From assembly GCA_910584915.1 (NCBI GenBank), contig CAJUDM010000010.1, positions 57,898 to 121,897 on the forward strand: DNA of 64,000 nucleotides. The letters are read 5' to 3'. Positions 33,425 through 41,062 of this stretch are shown in pieces. Position 1 is the stretch's first letter. Each line of letters starts with the position of its first letter. Source of the DNA: an uncultured Lachnospiraceae bacterium. GTDB taxonomy: Bacteria > Bacillota > Clostridia > Lachnospirales > Lachnospiraceae. A program made the position numbers and the translations under genes. Under the pieces are notes generated by a model. The model was not told the DNA's origin. It was given only the letters and a program-made list of their open reading frames with translations, and did no database searches.

Positions 33425-34864
33425 TTAATTTACAATCTTTTCTCCTTCCATTCTGCTCTCTGTCTGTAATTCCTCGAACGACAGCACCTCTTTTGTGCGC
33501 TCATACTCGCCAAAGCGCAGCCCCCGCTCTGCCGTCTCCATCTCCCCCAGCTGATTATCGTAGGGATCTGCCCTCCAGTGTTCCTTCTCCACTGTAAAAG
33601 GCGCCTGAAAAGCATTGTTTGCCACCATCCGGCAGGCGTCCAGATTGCCGAAATAAAATCTGCGGCGTTCTTCGTTCTCCGCCCGCACCGCGCCGGTACC
33701 GTAAGATGGATCGGCGTACAGCCACCCGTAAGGTTCCACATAAAAACGCACCCAGTCATGCGCGCCGCAGAAATCCGGCTCCGCCGTCAGGCCGCTCTGC
33801 CAGCAGGCGGGAATTCCCACGCAGCGGCACAACGTCAAAAACAAAAGGGCAAATACGCCGCAATCCCCCGTCAAACTCTTCGCACAATTCTCCGCAATAC
33901 TTTCCATGCCAAAATAAGCCGGCATAAAGCTGTACTTCATATGCAATGTAATGTGATCATAAAATCTCCGGGCTTTTTCAAGCGGATCGTTGATTCCCTC
34001 TGTCAAAGCCGCCGCCAGGTTTCGTATACAGGGCGTAAACACGATATGGGGCGCTTCCTCCTCCGTAAAAAAATCCGGTTGTCTGCATCCTTTCCAGAGC
34101 CCCTCCTCCTGCATCCTGTCCACATCGTGATAGCGCGCCGTATGTACATAGGAATACTCCACACAGAACTCTCTGTTCTCCGTCAGCGCTGTCTCCCAAC
34201 AGACCGTCCGCTGAGGCGCGTCCGCCGGCGAGATCACTCCTCCCTCCGGAGAAATCTTCTCAATAACGATCTCACTCTGCTGTTCGCACTCTGCCGGAAT
34301 CGGCAGATGGACTCTCACAAATACCCCCGGCTTAAATATCTCATCCTTCATGCGCACGCCGGCGCGAATCCGAATGCGGTTGCTTATTTTCCCGTTCTCC
34401 CGCATGATCCTGGCGCTGCGGTCCAGCATCGCTTCCCCGGCAGAACCTTTCCCCGCGCTTTCCACACCGGGAAGCTTCGCCCCCGCCCGCAGTGCAAAAG
34501 CCGGCTCAGACTTACACATGCTGGAGAAGAAACGGTCAAAAAACCGCATCTCCCCGTTCAGATAGATCCAGCCGATCCTGCCTGCGTCCACAAGCTCCTT
34601 AAACTCCTCCCCGGTAAAATCGGGAATATGCTCCCTCACCAAAGCGACAGCTTCCTCCTCTGTATATGGATAATCCTCCGGCATGCGCGACATCATCTCC
34701 CTCTGTGCCATCAGGCAGCAGCGCATATCATCCGGCAGAAATTCCTGCCTGAGCCGTCTGTCGATAAGCCCTATCGCACCCTCCAGATCACCGTGAAGCT
34801 TTCGCCGCAGGATGTCCTCCGGCAGCCCTGTATTCAGATATCGAAACATGTCATTTATGTGCAT
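33425..34864 (-). CDS. Transglutaminase-like domain protein
   Basis: A 479-residue protein without signal peptide. The C-terminal half is a transglutaminase/cysteine-protease-like domain with catalytic Cys in TGDCGVFALLF (about 333), His in GAHDWVRFYV (about 370) and Asp in LYADPSYG (about 385). The N-terminal ~100 residues are helical (LRRKLHGDLEGAIGLIDRRL). Start 34864 has GGGAGGGAAAGG upstream; an extension to 35023 would cross a GC-rich hairpin region. It lies between the DUF819 permease and the dipeptide epimerase, so a role in peptide hydrolysis is a reasonable inference. Confidence 0.82.
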   Translation of the reverse strand: MHINDMFRYLNTGLPEDILRRKLHGDLEGAIGLIDRRLRQEFLPDDMRCCLMAQREMMSRMPEDYPYTEEEAVALVREHIPDFTGEEFKELVDAGRIGWIYLNGEMRFFDRFFSSMCKSEPAFALRAGAKLPGVESAGKGSAGEAMLDRSARIMRENGKISNRIRIRAGVRMKDEIFKPGVFVRVHLPIPAECEQQSEIVIEKISPEGGVISPADAPQRTVCWETALTENREFCVEYSYVHTARYHDVDRMQEEGLWKGCRQPDFFTEEEAPHIVFTPCIRNLAAALTEGINDPLEKARRFYDHITLHMKYSFMPAYFGMESIAENCAKSLTGDCGVFALLFLTLCRCVGIPACWQSGLTAEPDFCGAHDWVRFYVEPYGWLYADPSYGTGAVRAENEERRRFYFGNLDACRMVANNAFQAPFTVEKEHWRADPYDNQLGEMETAERGLRFGEYERTKEVLSFEELQTESRMEGEKIVN

Positions 34865-34895
34865 ACCTTTCCCTCCCAAAAAGCCGATAACAAAG

Positions 34896-34990
34896 AGTCC
34901 GGCTCGCCGGACTCTCGCGCCGGAGCGCGGCTGCATCAGCAGCCATATTCCTTTGCGCGCAGTGCGCATCCTCGCGGAGCGTTTTTGTTT
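34896..34990. other. Cluster of short GC-rich hairpins
   Basis: AGAGTCCGGC and GCCGGACTCT (34896-34917) form a perfect 10-bp hairpin with a 2-nt loop. GCGCCGGAGCGC, GGCTGCATCAGCAGCC and TGCGCGCAGTGCGCA follow within 80 bp, each an inverted repeat. They lie between the DUF819 gene and the transglutaminase gene and could attenuate or stabilise the transcript, or be REP-like. Confidence 0.6.
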
Positions 34991-35130
34991 CACAGGATAC
35001 AGTTTCCTATGAAATAAAAGCAAGATTCTCCACCCACATTCATGAGCGGAGAACCATTTTATACTGATTAATGAAAATAGTGCCGATCAAAAACACTTAT
35101 GAAATACTTATCTCCGATATCCTGCGCGCC

Positions 35131-36315
35131 TTAAATCAGCATCTGCATAAGGTATCCCATCGCCAGTCCGCAGAAGTTGCCGACTGCCGCTCCGAGAACG
35201 CCCATCAGTACACCGATGCCGGCATAAGACGGATTGTAGGCGCTCGCCACGATCGGCGCCGAAGCACTGCCGCCGATATTCGCCAGCGACGCGGTAGAAA
35301 CCATACAGCAATCCCAGTGGAAGGCTTTGGAGAGCAGGAACATCACCAGAATATGAATGATCATAACCACAAGGCCCGCCACGATCCACAGAGGAGCGCT
35401 CACCAGATCCACCAAAGTTGCGGTGGATGCCAGCAGGGATACAACCGCATAGAGATAAATGTTGGAAAGCTCTTCCACCGCCGGAAGCTTGCCAAGAGGC
35501 GTGAGTGCACAGATCAGACCGAGAACCGTCACAAACACGGTCGTGAGCGTCCCCTTGTCAAACATGCCGAGGCCGATGCTCTTAAGCGCCGTATTTCCGG
35601 CGCCGCCCACCATCTGCGCGATGGCGGACACGATCAGGGATAAACCGATCAGAAAGACCCAATCCGCCGCCGTAGCGCGCTTTTTCTCTTTCTCCACCTC
35701 CGCATTGGCAGCATCCGCCACCTCCTGCAGCTTGGAAGTATCCGCCTTCACGGCTTTGTCCCACTTGTTCGCATAGCGAACCATGATCAGCAGAAGCGCG
35801 ATCCAGACAGAGTAGTAAACTGTATCCACCGCCAGCGCACAGCCGTATGCACCCGCGTCGATCGTAAACGCCGCTTCCATCGCCGCCATATTGGCGGAAC
35901 CGCCGATCCAGGAAGCACATAACGCCGCCATAGCGCCCCAAATCGTCTCACCGCCGCCCAGTGCGCCCTTGAACAGGATAAACGTGATCAGAAAGCCGAG
36001 CATGATCGAGAGGGAACCGCCCAGAAAGATGGCGACCATACGCCCCCCCAGCTTCGCAAGCTTGCGGATATCACAGCGCAGCAGCATGACAAAGATCATG
36101 GCGTAGAGCAGGTTGTTCTTCAGCACCCCAAAAGCTGCGGAACACCCCTCCGAATCGTACATGCCTATGGTACAGAAAACCATGTTCAGAACATAGATCC
36201 ATACCAGGGGCGGAACGTAGTTGAACACTTTCCACTTGGTGTACTTTTCCAGGGCGAGCAGCCCGCCCGCCAGAAACATCAGAAAAGCGATGTAGGTAAA
36301 ACCGTTAGTAATCAT
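35131..36315 (-). CDS. DUF819 family membrane transporter
   Basis: A 394-residue integral membrane protein with about ten hydrophobic segments and the family glycine motifs (SWIGGSANMAAMEAAF, ANIGGSASAPIVASAYNP). DUF819 permeases often sit beside dipeptide epimerases and are inferred to import cell-wall-derived or other dipeptides. A hydrophilic loop (about 208-235, EVADAANAEVEKEKKRA) divides the two halves. Start 36315 has GGGAG upstream. A consensus promoter lies about 65-95 bp upstream, so this is probably the first gene of a three-gene operon with the transglutaminase-like and epimerase genes. Confidence 0.85.
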   Translation of the reverse strand: MITNGFTYIAFLMFLAGGLLALEKYTKWKVFNYVPPLVWIYVLNMVFCTIGMYDSEGCSAAFGVLKNNLLYAMIFVMLLRCDIRKLAKLGGRMVAIFLGGSLSIMLGFLITFILFKGALGGGETIWGAMAALCASWIGGSANMAAMEAAFTIDAGAYGCALAVDTVYYSVWIALLLIMVRYANKWDKAVKADTSKLQEVADAANAEVEKEKKRATAADWVFLIGLSLIVSAIAQMVGGAGNTALKSIGLGMFDKGTLTTVFVTVLGLICALTPLGKLPAVEELSNIYLYAVVSLLASTATLVDLVSAPLWIVAGLVVMIIHILVMFLLSKAFHWDCCMVSTASLANIGGSASAPIVASAYNPSYAGIGVLMGVLGAAVGNFCGLAMGYLMQMLI

Positions 36316-36367
36316 ATCTTGACTCCCTTCATTTGTGATAATACACATAAAATTTTGTTAAAAAAAC

Positions 36368-36410
36368 AACAAATTTGTTTAATTATACAAGAATCGGGAA
36401 TTTGTGTCAA
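36368..36410 (-). promoter_or_regulatory. Full-consensus sigma-A promoter with palindrome, DUF819 operon
   Basis: On the minus strand TTGACA (36405-36410), a 17-bp spacer, and TATAAT (36382-36387): both boxes match consensus exactly. AACAAATTTGTT, a perfect 12-bp palindrome at 36368-36379, lies directly after the -10, where a repressor could act. Such a strong promoter would need control. Confidence 0.8.
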
Positions 36411-36535
36411 GAAATTTCACCATTTTTGACAAAACTCAGAAAGTTCATTTTTTGTATACATATATTTTAGAGAGGGACGGGGGGTGTCCCTGGAAAGATC
36501 TTCCCGCGTATGTGGGCCGGGAAAAGAAAACATGA

Positions 36536-36557
36536 GGCAGGTGTATTTCAACCTGCC
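36536..36557 (-). terminator. Terminator after the zinc-finger/long-helix gene
   Basis: GGCAGGT (36536-36542) pairs with ACCTGCC (36551-36557); on the minus strand the stem is followed by TCATGTTTTCTTTT. A second small hairpin (AGGGAC/GTCCCT, about 36472-36490) lies beyond it. Confidence 0.65.
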
Positions 36558-36571
36558 CCCAGTCTGTTATC

Positions 36572-37714
36572 TTATCTTGTACTGCTGCCGCTTTCAACAT
36601 CCGCTGTTTCATAGTCGGCTGCTTCTTTGGCTGCCCTTTCAGCTGCCTCACGAGCTGCCTGCTCTTTGGCTGCCCTCTCGGCTGCCTCGCGCTCCGCCTG
36701 CCCAAATACAATAGTTTCAGTCTCTGCGTTTGCATAATCAGCTGCCTCTTTGGCTGCTCTTTCAGCTGCCTCACGCTCTGCCTGCTCTTTGGCTGCCCTC
36801 TCAGCTGCCTCACGCTCTGCCTGCCCAAATACGATAGTTTCAGTCTCTGCGTTTGCATAATCAGCTGCCTCTTTGGCTGCTCTTTCAGCTGCCTCACGCT
36901 CTGCACGTTCACGAGCCTCTTTTTCTGCCTGTTCTTTGGCTGCCTTCTCAGCTGCCTCACGCTCTGCACGCTCACGAGCCTCTTTCTCCGCCTGCTCTTT
37001 GGCTGCCTTTTCAGCTGCCTCGCGCTCTGCACGCTCACGAGCCTCTTTCTCCGCCTGTTCCTTGGCTGCCTTTTCAGCTGCCTCTTTCTCCGCCTGCTCT
37101 TTGGCTTCATACTCTTTGGTTTCTTCCACAGTTTTATAAGTCGTATTATAACTGTGAATCATATCACCTGCATTATTACCTGCAACCGTATGTCTCATAA
37201 GTTCACTCTTATCCGTGGTATGAAAACCGCAACTACACCAGTAATGAGCCACTTTAGTCTCATTTGTATCTTCAACAACTGTGTCTTTGGAATCTTCAAA
37301 GTCTTCCGGCCATGCCGCTCTCATTTCAGCTTCCGTGAAAGCGTTGTCTCCCCAGTGACAACTTCCACGGTGCGCCTGCATCACATGCTTACGCCAGTCT
37401 GTCTTCCAGCTGCCTTCCATCACAAAATGCTCGCCGCACTGACATACACGTACCATTGTGGTATCAGAATCCTGTACAGACGCGGGAACCGCTGCCGTTG
37501 CCTGTACGGACATGGTCTGTACGGCAGACTCAGAATCAGCACCGCTCAATGCAGTCTGACTGGAAACAGTCTCACTTGTAACCGTTTCAGAGGTTTCCGC
37601 TGTTTCACGGATATCTGCCGATGTATGGCCAGCACACATTCCGAAAGCTGTTCCCCCAAAAATACACAGTGACAAAGCACCAGCCGATACTTTCAATAAA
37701 ACACTTTTTTTCAT
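36572..37714 (-). CDS. Exported protein with two C2H2-like zinc motifs and a long charged Ala/Glu/Arg/Lys helix
   Basis: A 380-residue protein. Residues 1-29 are a signal peptide (MKKSVLLKVSAGALSLCIFG). A Ser/Thr/Glu-rich stretch to about 88 precedes two zinc-finger-like motifs: C91-x-C93 with H110 and H115, and C160-x-C162 with H175 and H187. From about 197 to the end the protein is almost only A, E, K, R and Q in heptad-like repeats (AEREAAERAAKE, KEQAEKEARERAE), interrupted twice by YANAETETIVFGQ; this predicts a very long single helix or coiled coil. I know no family that matches. It follows the B-box membrane gene by 39 bp and is probably cotranscribed with it. GAGGT lies 8 nt before the start. 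The repetitive DNA opens long alternative frames, which I judge artefacts. Confidence 0.8.
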   Translation of the reverse strand: MKKSVLLKVSAGALSLCIFGGTAFGMCAGHTSADIRETAETSETVTSETVSSQTALSGADSESAVQTMSVQATAAVPASVQDSDTTMVRVCQCGEHFVMEGSWKTDWRKHVMQAHRGSCHWGDNAFTEAEMRAAWPEDFEDSKDTVVEDTNETKVAHYWCSCGFHTTDKSELMRHTVAGNNAGDMIHSYNTTYKTVEETKEYEAKEQAEKEAAEKAAKEQAEKEARERAEREAAEKAAKEQAEKEARERAEREAAEKAAKEQAEKEARERAEREAAERAAKEAADYANAETETIVFGQAEREAAERAAKEQAEREAAERAAKEAADYANAETETIVFGQAEREAAERAAKEQAAREAAERAAKEAADYETADVESGSSTR

Positions 37715-37753
37715 ACTTAATTACCTCGCTTTCTTGTAAAATTTTTCAAAATG

Positions 37754-38287
37754 CTATTTCAGTTTGTTCATTTTTCTTTGGGTCAGGATCGTTTTCACGA
37801 GCTGATAAATAAAGGCGGGGATTCCGACGATTGCCGATAACAACGCCTTAACTCCCGTGTATATACCCCAGAACCAAAATGTTCCGAATAATGAGACGGG
37901 AATGAACGACTGCAGATATGTAAGGAATTTCCAGCCGAATACAGCACAGAATCCAATAAAGAAATCAAATACATAATCGACCAGACCGGCTTCGGCTTTG
38001 AAACTATTCGTCCGGGACAAAAGCCATACAAAAAGAACGCCGACGATAACACCGATAACGGAAGTTGTTATGAACTCACTGCGTGTGTCGGCCAGAGCGT
38101 CCTTATATTTCTGCTTTCGCTCCTCTTCCTTATTTTTTGCCTGCTGCTGTTGGTTTCGCCGAACCTGAGCCGCACAGGCATCGCACATACAGGGTGTATA
38201 CTTTTCGGCGCATTCTTTGCACAATCCCTTTCCGCATCTCTGGCAGGTTGCAACGGCTTCCCTTTCGATATGGTTAAAACATTTCAT
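37754..38287 (-). CDS. B-box-type zinc-finger membrane protein
   Basis: A 177-residue protein. Residues 1-38 hold a B-box-like zinc module (C3, H6, C15, C18, C23, C26, C33, C35, C38). A Gln/Lys/Glu-rich helix (about 44-65) and three to four hydrophobic segments follow (about 73-92, 103-125, 128-150). The start has GAGG 8 nt upstream. B-box-type modules appear in many uncharacterised bacterial membrane proteins. It precedes the exported zinc-finger/helix gene in the same direction, so the two may work as a pair across the membrane. Confidence 0.78.
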   Translation of the reverse strand: MKCFNHIEREAVATCQRCGKGLCKECAEKYTPCMCDACAAQVRRNQQQQAKNKEEERKQKYKDALADTRSEFITTSVIGVIVGVLFVWLLSRTNSFKAEAGLVDYVFDFFIGFCAVFGWKFLTYLQSFIPVSLFGTFWFWGIYTGVKALLSAIVGIPAFIYQLVKTILTQRKMNKLK

Positions 38288-38399
38288 GGCATGATCCTCT
38301 CTTTCAAATATAGTTTTGATCGTTTACACCTGTATAACGACTGAGACAGTCCGTCGGTTGCAGTTTTTTTAAAAAATTTTATGAATATATACCGCCTGT

Positions 38400-38549
38400 C
38401 TATACAGGCTGTTTTGTCGAATTACGTTGGTTCTCGGAGATGCTCTGCTGCGCTAAGATCCCCATGATAAAGATCCGCACTTTCTCGATCGTGGCGTCAT
38501 CTCTGATTTTTTCAATATCTTCTTTTAAGGCCCGCTGTGCTTTAGTCAT
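38400..38549 (-). CDS. Small 49-residue protein divergent from an XRE repressor
   Basis: MTKAQRALKEDIEKIRDDAT opens a short charged helical protein with a second amphipathic helix (IEKVRIFIMGILAQQ). GGGGGAAGGG lies just upstream of the ATG at 38549, and a very good promoter is found on this strand. It has no known family. The divergent placement against a CI-like repressor suggests a two-gene switch in which this peptide could be regulator, antirepressor or repressed product. It is short, so coding status rests on the ribosome site and promoter. Confidence 0.6.
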   Translation of the reverse strand: MTKAQRALKEDIEKIRDDATIEKVRIFIMGILAQQSISENQRNSTKQPV

Positions 38550-38569
38550 CGTCCCTTCCCCCTTTGTTT

Positions 38570-38611
38570 TGTTTATAACAACACTATAAGTTGTATAAAG
38601 CAGTTTGTCAA
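38570..38611 (-). promoter_or_regulatory. Promoter with operator-like near-palindrome, small protein side
   Basis: On the minus strand TTGACA (38606-38611), 17-bp spacer, TATAGT (38583-38588). TTTATAACAAC and GTTGTATAAA (about 38570-38599) form a near-perfect inverted repeat centred on the -10 box, the expected place for the adjacent XRE repressor to bind. Confidence 0.7.
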
Positions 38612-38632
38612 GCGGCTTTTCAATCCGCAATG

Positions 38633-38661
38633 TTGACATTTGCAATACACTTTGATATGCT
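38633..38661 (+). promoter_or_regulatory. Sigma-A promoter of the XRE repressor gene
   Basis: TTGACA at 38633-38638, a 17-bp spacer, and TATGCT at 38656-38661. The short leader leads to GAGGTG and the ATG at 38683. The two divergent -35 boxes are about 20 bp apart, so one bound dimer could affect both. Confidence 0.7.
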
Positions 38662-38682
38662 TACTTTGATGAGGTGACCATT

Positions 38683-39009
38683 ATGATCCATGAACGATTA
38701 AAGATTCTCTTAAAAGAACTCAATATATCCCAACGGCAGTTTGCCATGAAAATACATCTCGACACCGGTTACTTTTCCAAAATAATGAACGGCAAGGTCA
38801 ATCCTCCTGACCGGATCCTGCTGCTTATTGAAAATGTTTTTCATGTAAACAAAGACTGGCTGGAAAACGGCCAGGGTGAAATATTTTCTGATCAGGGCAT
38901 CTCTTTGGCCAAAAGGCAGGTTCTGGAATCTATTGACTATCTGAGTGACGAACAGGTCAATGCTGTTTCTTCTTTCATCAGATACCTGACCGAAAATTCC
39001 AGATTGTGA
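38683..39009 (+). CDS. XRE-family helix-turn-helix repressor (phage CI-like N-terminus)
   Basis: A 108-residue regulator. MIHERLKILLKELNISQRQF then AMKIHLDTGYFSKIMNGKVN is a classical XRE helix-turn-helix, and VNKDWLENGQGEIF is the usual ending of phage-type HTH_3 domains. A short C-terminal helical region (about 70-108) could dimerise; no LexA-type peptidase is present. Start ATG 38683 has GAGGTG 6 nt upstream; the earlier GTG at 38674 overlaps the ribosome site. It is divergent from the 49-residue gene and probably controls it and itself. Confidence 0.85.
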   Translation: MIHERLKILLKELNISQRQFAMKIHLDTGYFSKIMNGKVNPPDRILLLIENVFHVNKDWLENGQGEIFSDQGISLAKRQVLESIDYLSDEQVNAVSSFIRYLTENSRL

Positions 39010-39315
39010 TGCGGTGACAAAAAGTATGATCTCCTCCCCTTTCATCCTGTCCGGGATGTTGTTCTTACACTCATAGAACGAACAGAGAGTATCGTCGGTT
39101 GCAGGTTTCCCGAAATTTTTTCCGCATTGCACAGAAATCGGAAATAAGATATGAAAACTTATCAGAGAAATTTCAGAATTTCTGACGAAAACGGGACCGC
39201 CTGTTTCTGCGGTCCCGTTTATGTATTCTGACAGGCGGCAGTACGCCTTTCCTCACTTCGCTGTCGTCCGCGCTATTCTGCAGGCAACGAGCCAGGCAGC
39301 TTGCTGCGGGGTATT
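39010..39315. other. Convergent intergenic region with terminator and repeat remnants
   Basis: The 306 bp contain the hairpin at 39189-39220 and a GC-rich tail at about 39230-39305. The tail shares the phrase GGCAACGAGCCAG with the interior of the dispersed repeat copy B at about 15210, suggesting related decayed repeats. No gene is seen. Confidence 0.5.
39189..39220. terminator. Strong bidirectional-type terminator hairpin
   Basis: AAACGGGACCGC (39189-39200) pairs perfectly with GCGGTCCCGTTT (39209-39220), giving a 12-bp stem and 8-nt loop with A/T ends. It lies between the convergent XRE gene and the cyclase gene. Confidence 0.8.
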
Positions 39316-40068
39316 TCACTCCGTGACAGCCCATACTCTGGCCGGCAGACCCGTGGCTCCTTCGATCCGGGGATAGGAGACAATAACCACCGCTCCGGCG
39401 GGAGCTACCTGATCCAGATTGGTGAGCACCTCCACCTGCAGCTTTCCCTGATCCAGCACATAGCGCTCGCAGGCCAGATCCCCGGCTTTGGCCGCCTCCA
39501 GGGAAGCGTCCGTATCCAACGTCTCGTGGCCGTTGGCTGCCGCTTTCCGCTCCTCATATATATATTTCAGAGCTTCCATGGACCATCCCGGGAAATTCTC
39601 CCCGCCCTCGTCATCCGTACCTGAAAGAGCGTCCATATCCGGCCACTTCTTCGACCAGTCTGTACGCAGCGCTACAAAAGCGCCCTCAGGAATGGGGCCA
39701 TATTTTGCCTCATATTCCTTCATGTCTTCCACAGTCACCACATAGGTCGGATCATCCTTCACTTTTCCGGAGATATCCACCACGCAGAGCGGGAAGATCA
39801 GATCTTTTACACCATAGGTCTCCGACAGCTCCCGTTCCTTGATGAAATGTCCTGGAAAATCAATGTGCGTGCCGAACTGTCCCGGAAATTTAAAGGTCTG
39901 AATCAGGCAGTCCAGCATTTCATTCCCCCAGTCATAGCAGGTGGTCCCCAACTCCACAGAACCCTCCGGAATGCCGGCCCAGTAAGGACTGTCATTATTC
40001 AGAGAATGCGACAGTTCCACCCAACGGTATTTCTTTGCTTCTTTTAGTGCTTCCCATAACTTGTACAT
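39316..40068 (-). CDS. Cyclase family protein (kynurenine-formamidase-like metal hydrolase)
   Basis: A 250-residue protein of the putative cyclase/KynB-like family. The metal-binding signature is FGTHIDFPGHF (H68, D70, H74), with ELSHSLNNDSPYW near the N-terminus and FVALRTDWSKKW later. Relatives hydrolyse N-formylkynurenine, isatin or other amides and lactones; no tryptophan-catabolic gene is nearby, so the substrate is open. GAGGAG lies just upstream of the start. The next gene upstream is a YitT-family membrane protein. Confidence 0.88.
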   Translation of the reverse strand: MYKLWEALKEAKKYRWVELSHSLNNDSPYWAGIPEGSVELGTTCYDWGNEMLDCLIQTFKFPGQFGTHIDFPGHFIKERELSETYGVKDLIFPLCVVDISGKVKDDPTYVVTVEDMKEYEAKYGPIPEGAFVALRTDWSKKWPDMDALSGTDDEGGENFPGWSMEALKYIYEERKAAANGHETLDTDASLEAAKAGDLACERYVLDQGKLQVEVLTNLDQVAPAGAVVIVSYPRIEGATGLPARVWAVTE

Positions 40069-40150
40069 GTACTTCTCCTCCTATTTAAATTTTACCTTTT
40101 CATAACTGCCCTTTTCCGACCACCGCAAAACCAAACTGCCGTCAAAACTG

Positions 40151-41041
40151 CTACAGTCTCTCGCTGAAATAACTCTTGTAGCCCTCCCCGAATATCTCCG
40201 TGGCGTCCGAGACGATCATAAACGCCTCCGGGTCCTCCTCCTTCACGATCTGCTGAGCCTTCGGCGCCAGGGGCTTCCGCATCACGCACATCAGAACCTT
40301 CTTCTCTTTCCCGCTGTAGGCGCCCTCCCCCTGCAGGGCGGTAACACCGATGTCCAGATCCGCCAGCAGCCTCTCCGTGATCTGCTTCGGACGGTCGCTG
40401 ATGATATAGATCATCTTCGCGCCGTCTTTTCCGTAGAGCACCGTATCCATCACGACAGAGCTGACAAAAATCGCAACCGCCGCATAGAGCGCGGTCTCCA
40501 GATTCCGAAACATGATGCCGGATAAGGTGACCACCACTGCATCCATGATCAGATACAGATTGCCGGTCTTTAAGTGCCGATAGCGCAGGCGCAGTATCTT
40601 CACGATAATGTCGACGCCCCCGGTCGTAGCGCCCGCCTTCAATATCATCCCCATGGAGACCGCCATGACCGTGCCGCCGGCAGCAGCAGCCAGCAGCTTA
40701 TCCGTCGTGAGCGGCGCAAATCCCGAGAGCATATTGGTAAAAGCGGAACTGACTATCGTACAGTAAATAGTGGAGATCAGAAATTTCATGCCGAATTTCC
40801 AGAGCCCCAGCGCCAGGATCGGTATATTGATCAAGAGAATCCACGTACCTGTGGGAATCGGGGTAATGCGGCTGAGCATAATGGAAACACCGCTCACCCC
40901 GCCCGGCGCCAGATTATTCGGATCGAGAAACAGGCTGATCCCAACGGCATAGGTCAGGGAAAAGACCGTGATCACCACATAATTCCAGATCATCTTAAAC
41001 GCCTTTTTCCGTTCCAGTTTTTCCCGCACCGCTTTTACCAT
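40151..41041 (-). CDS. YitT family membrane protein with DUF2179 domain
   Basis: A 296-residue protein: five to six membrane helices in the first ~210 residues (NLAPGGVSGVSIMLSRITPI, KAGATTGGVDIIVKIL) followed by a soluble DUF2179 ferredoxin-like domain (MIYIISDRPKQITERLLADL, VLMCVMRK). The family is widespread in Firmicutes and has no proven transport substrate. The start has GAGGAAAAAGG upstream. It lies 21 bp after the end of the threonine ammonia-lyase gene, so cotranscription is likely. Confidence 0.9.
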   Translation of the reverse strand: MVKAVREKLERKKAFKMIWNYVVITVFSLTYAVGISLFLDPNNLAPGGVSGVSIMLSRITPIPTGTWILLINIPILALGLWKFGMKFLISTIYCTIVSSAFTNMLSGFAPLTTDKLLAAAAGGTVMAVSMGMILKAGATTGGVDIIVKILRLRYRHLKTGNLYLIMDAVVVTLSGIMFRNLETALYAAVAIFVSSVVMDTVLYGKDGAKMIYIISDRPKQITERLLADLDIGVTALQGEGAYSGKEKKVLMCVMRKPLAPKAQQIVKEEDPEAFMIVSDATEIFGEGYKSYFSERL

Positions 41042-41062
41042 ACCCCTTTTTCCTCTTTTCCC

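Noticed and set aside
33578..35017. Very long plus-strand frame opposite the transglutaminase gene
   Set aside because: His/Arg-rich antisense artefact of a GC-rich gene; the minus-strand frame has catalytic Cys/His/Asp and a ribosome site.
36445..37110. Long Arg/Lys/Gln-rich frame overlapping the long-helix gene
   Set aside because: It is an alternative reading of the Ala/Glu/Lys/Arg repeat DNA, with no ribosome site; the overlapping frame has a signal peptide, zinc motifs and a good ribosome site.
39010..39132. Minus-strand frame opposite the XRE repressor
   Set aside because: No ribosome site, and it is antisense to a clear helix-turn-helix protein with its own promoter.
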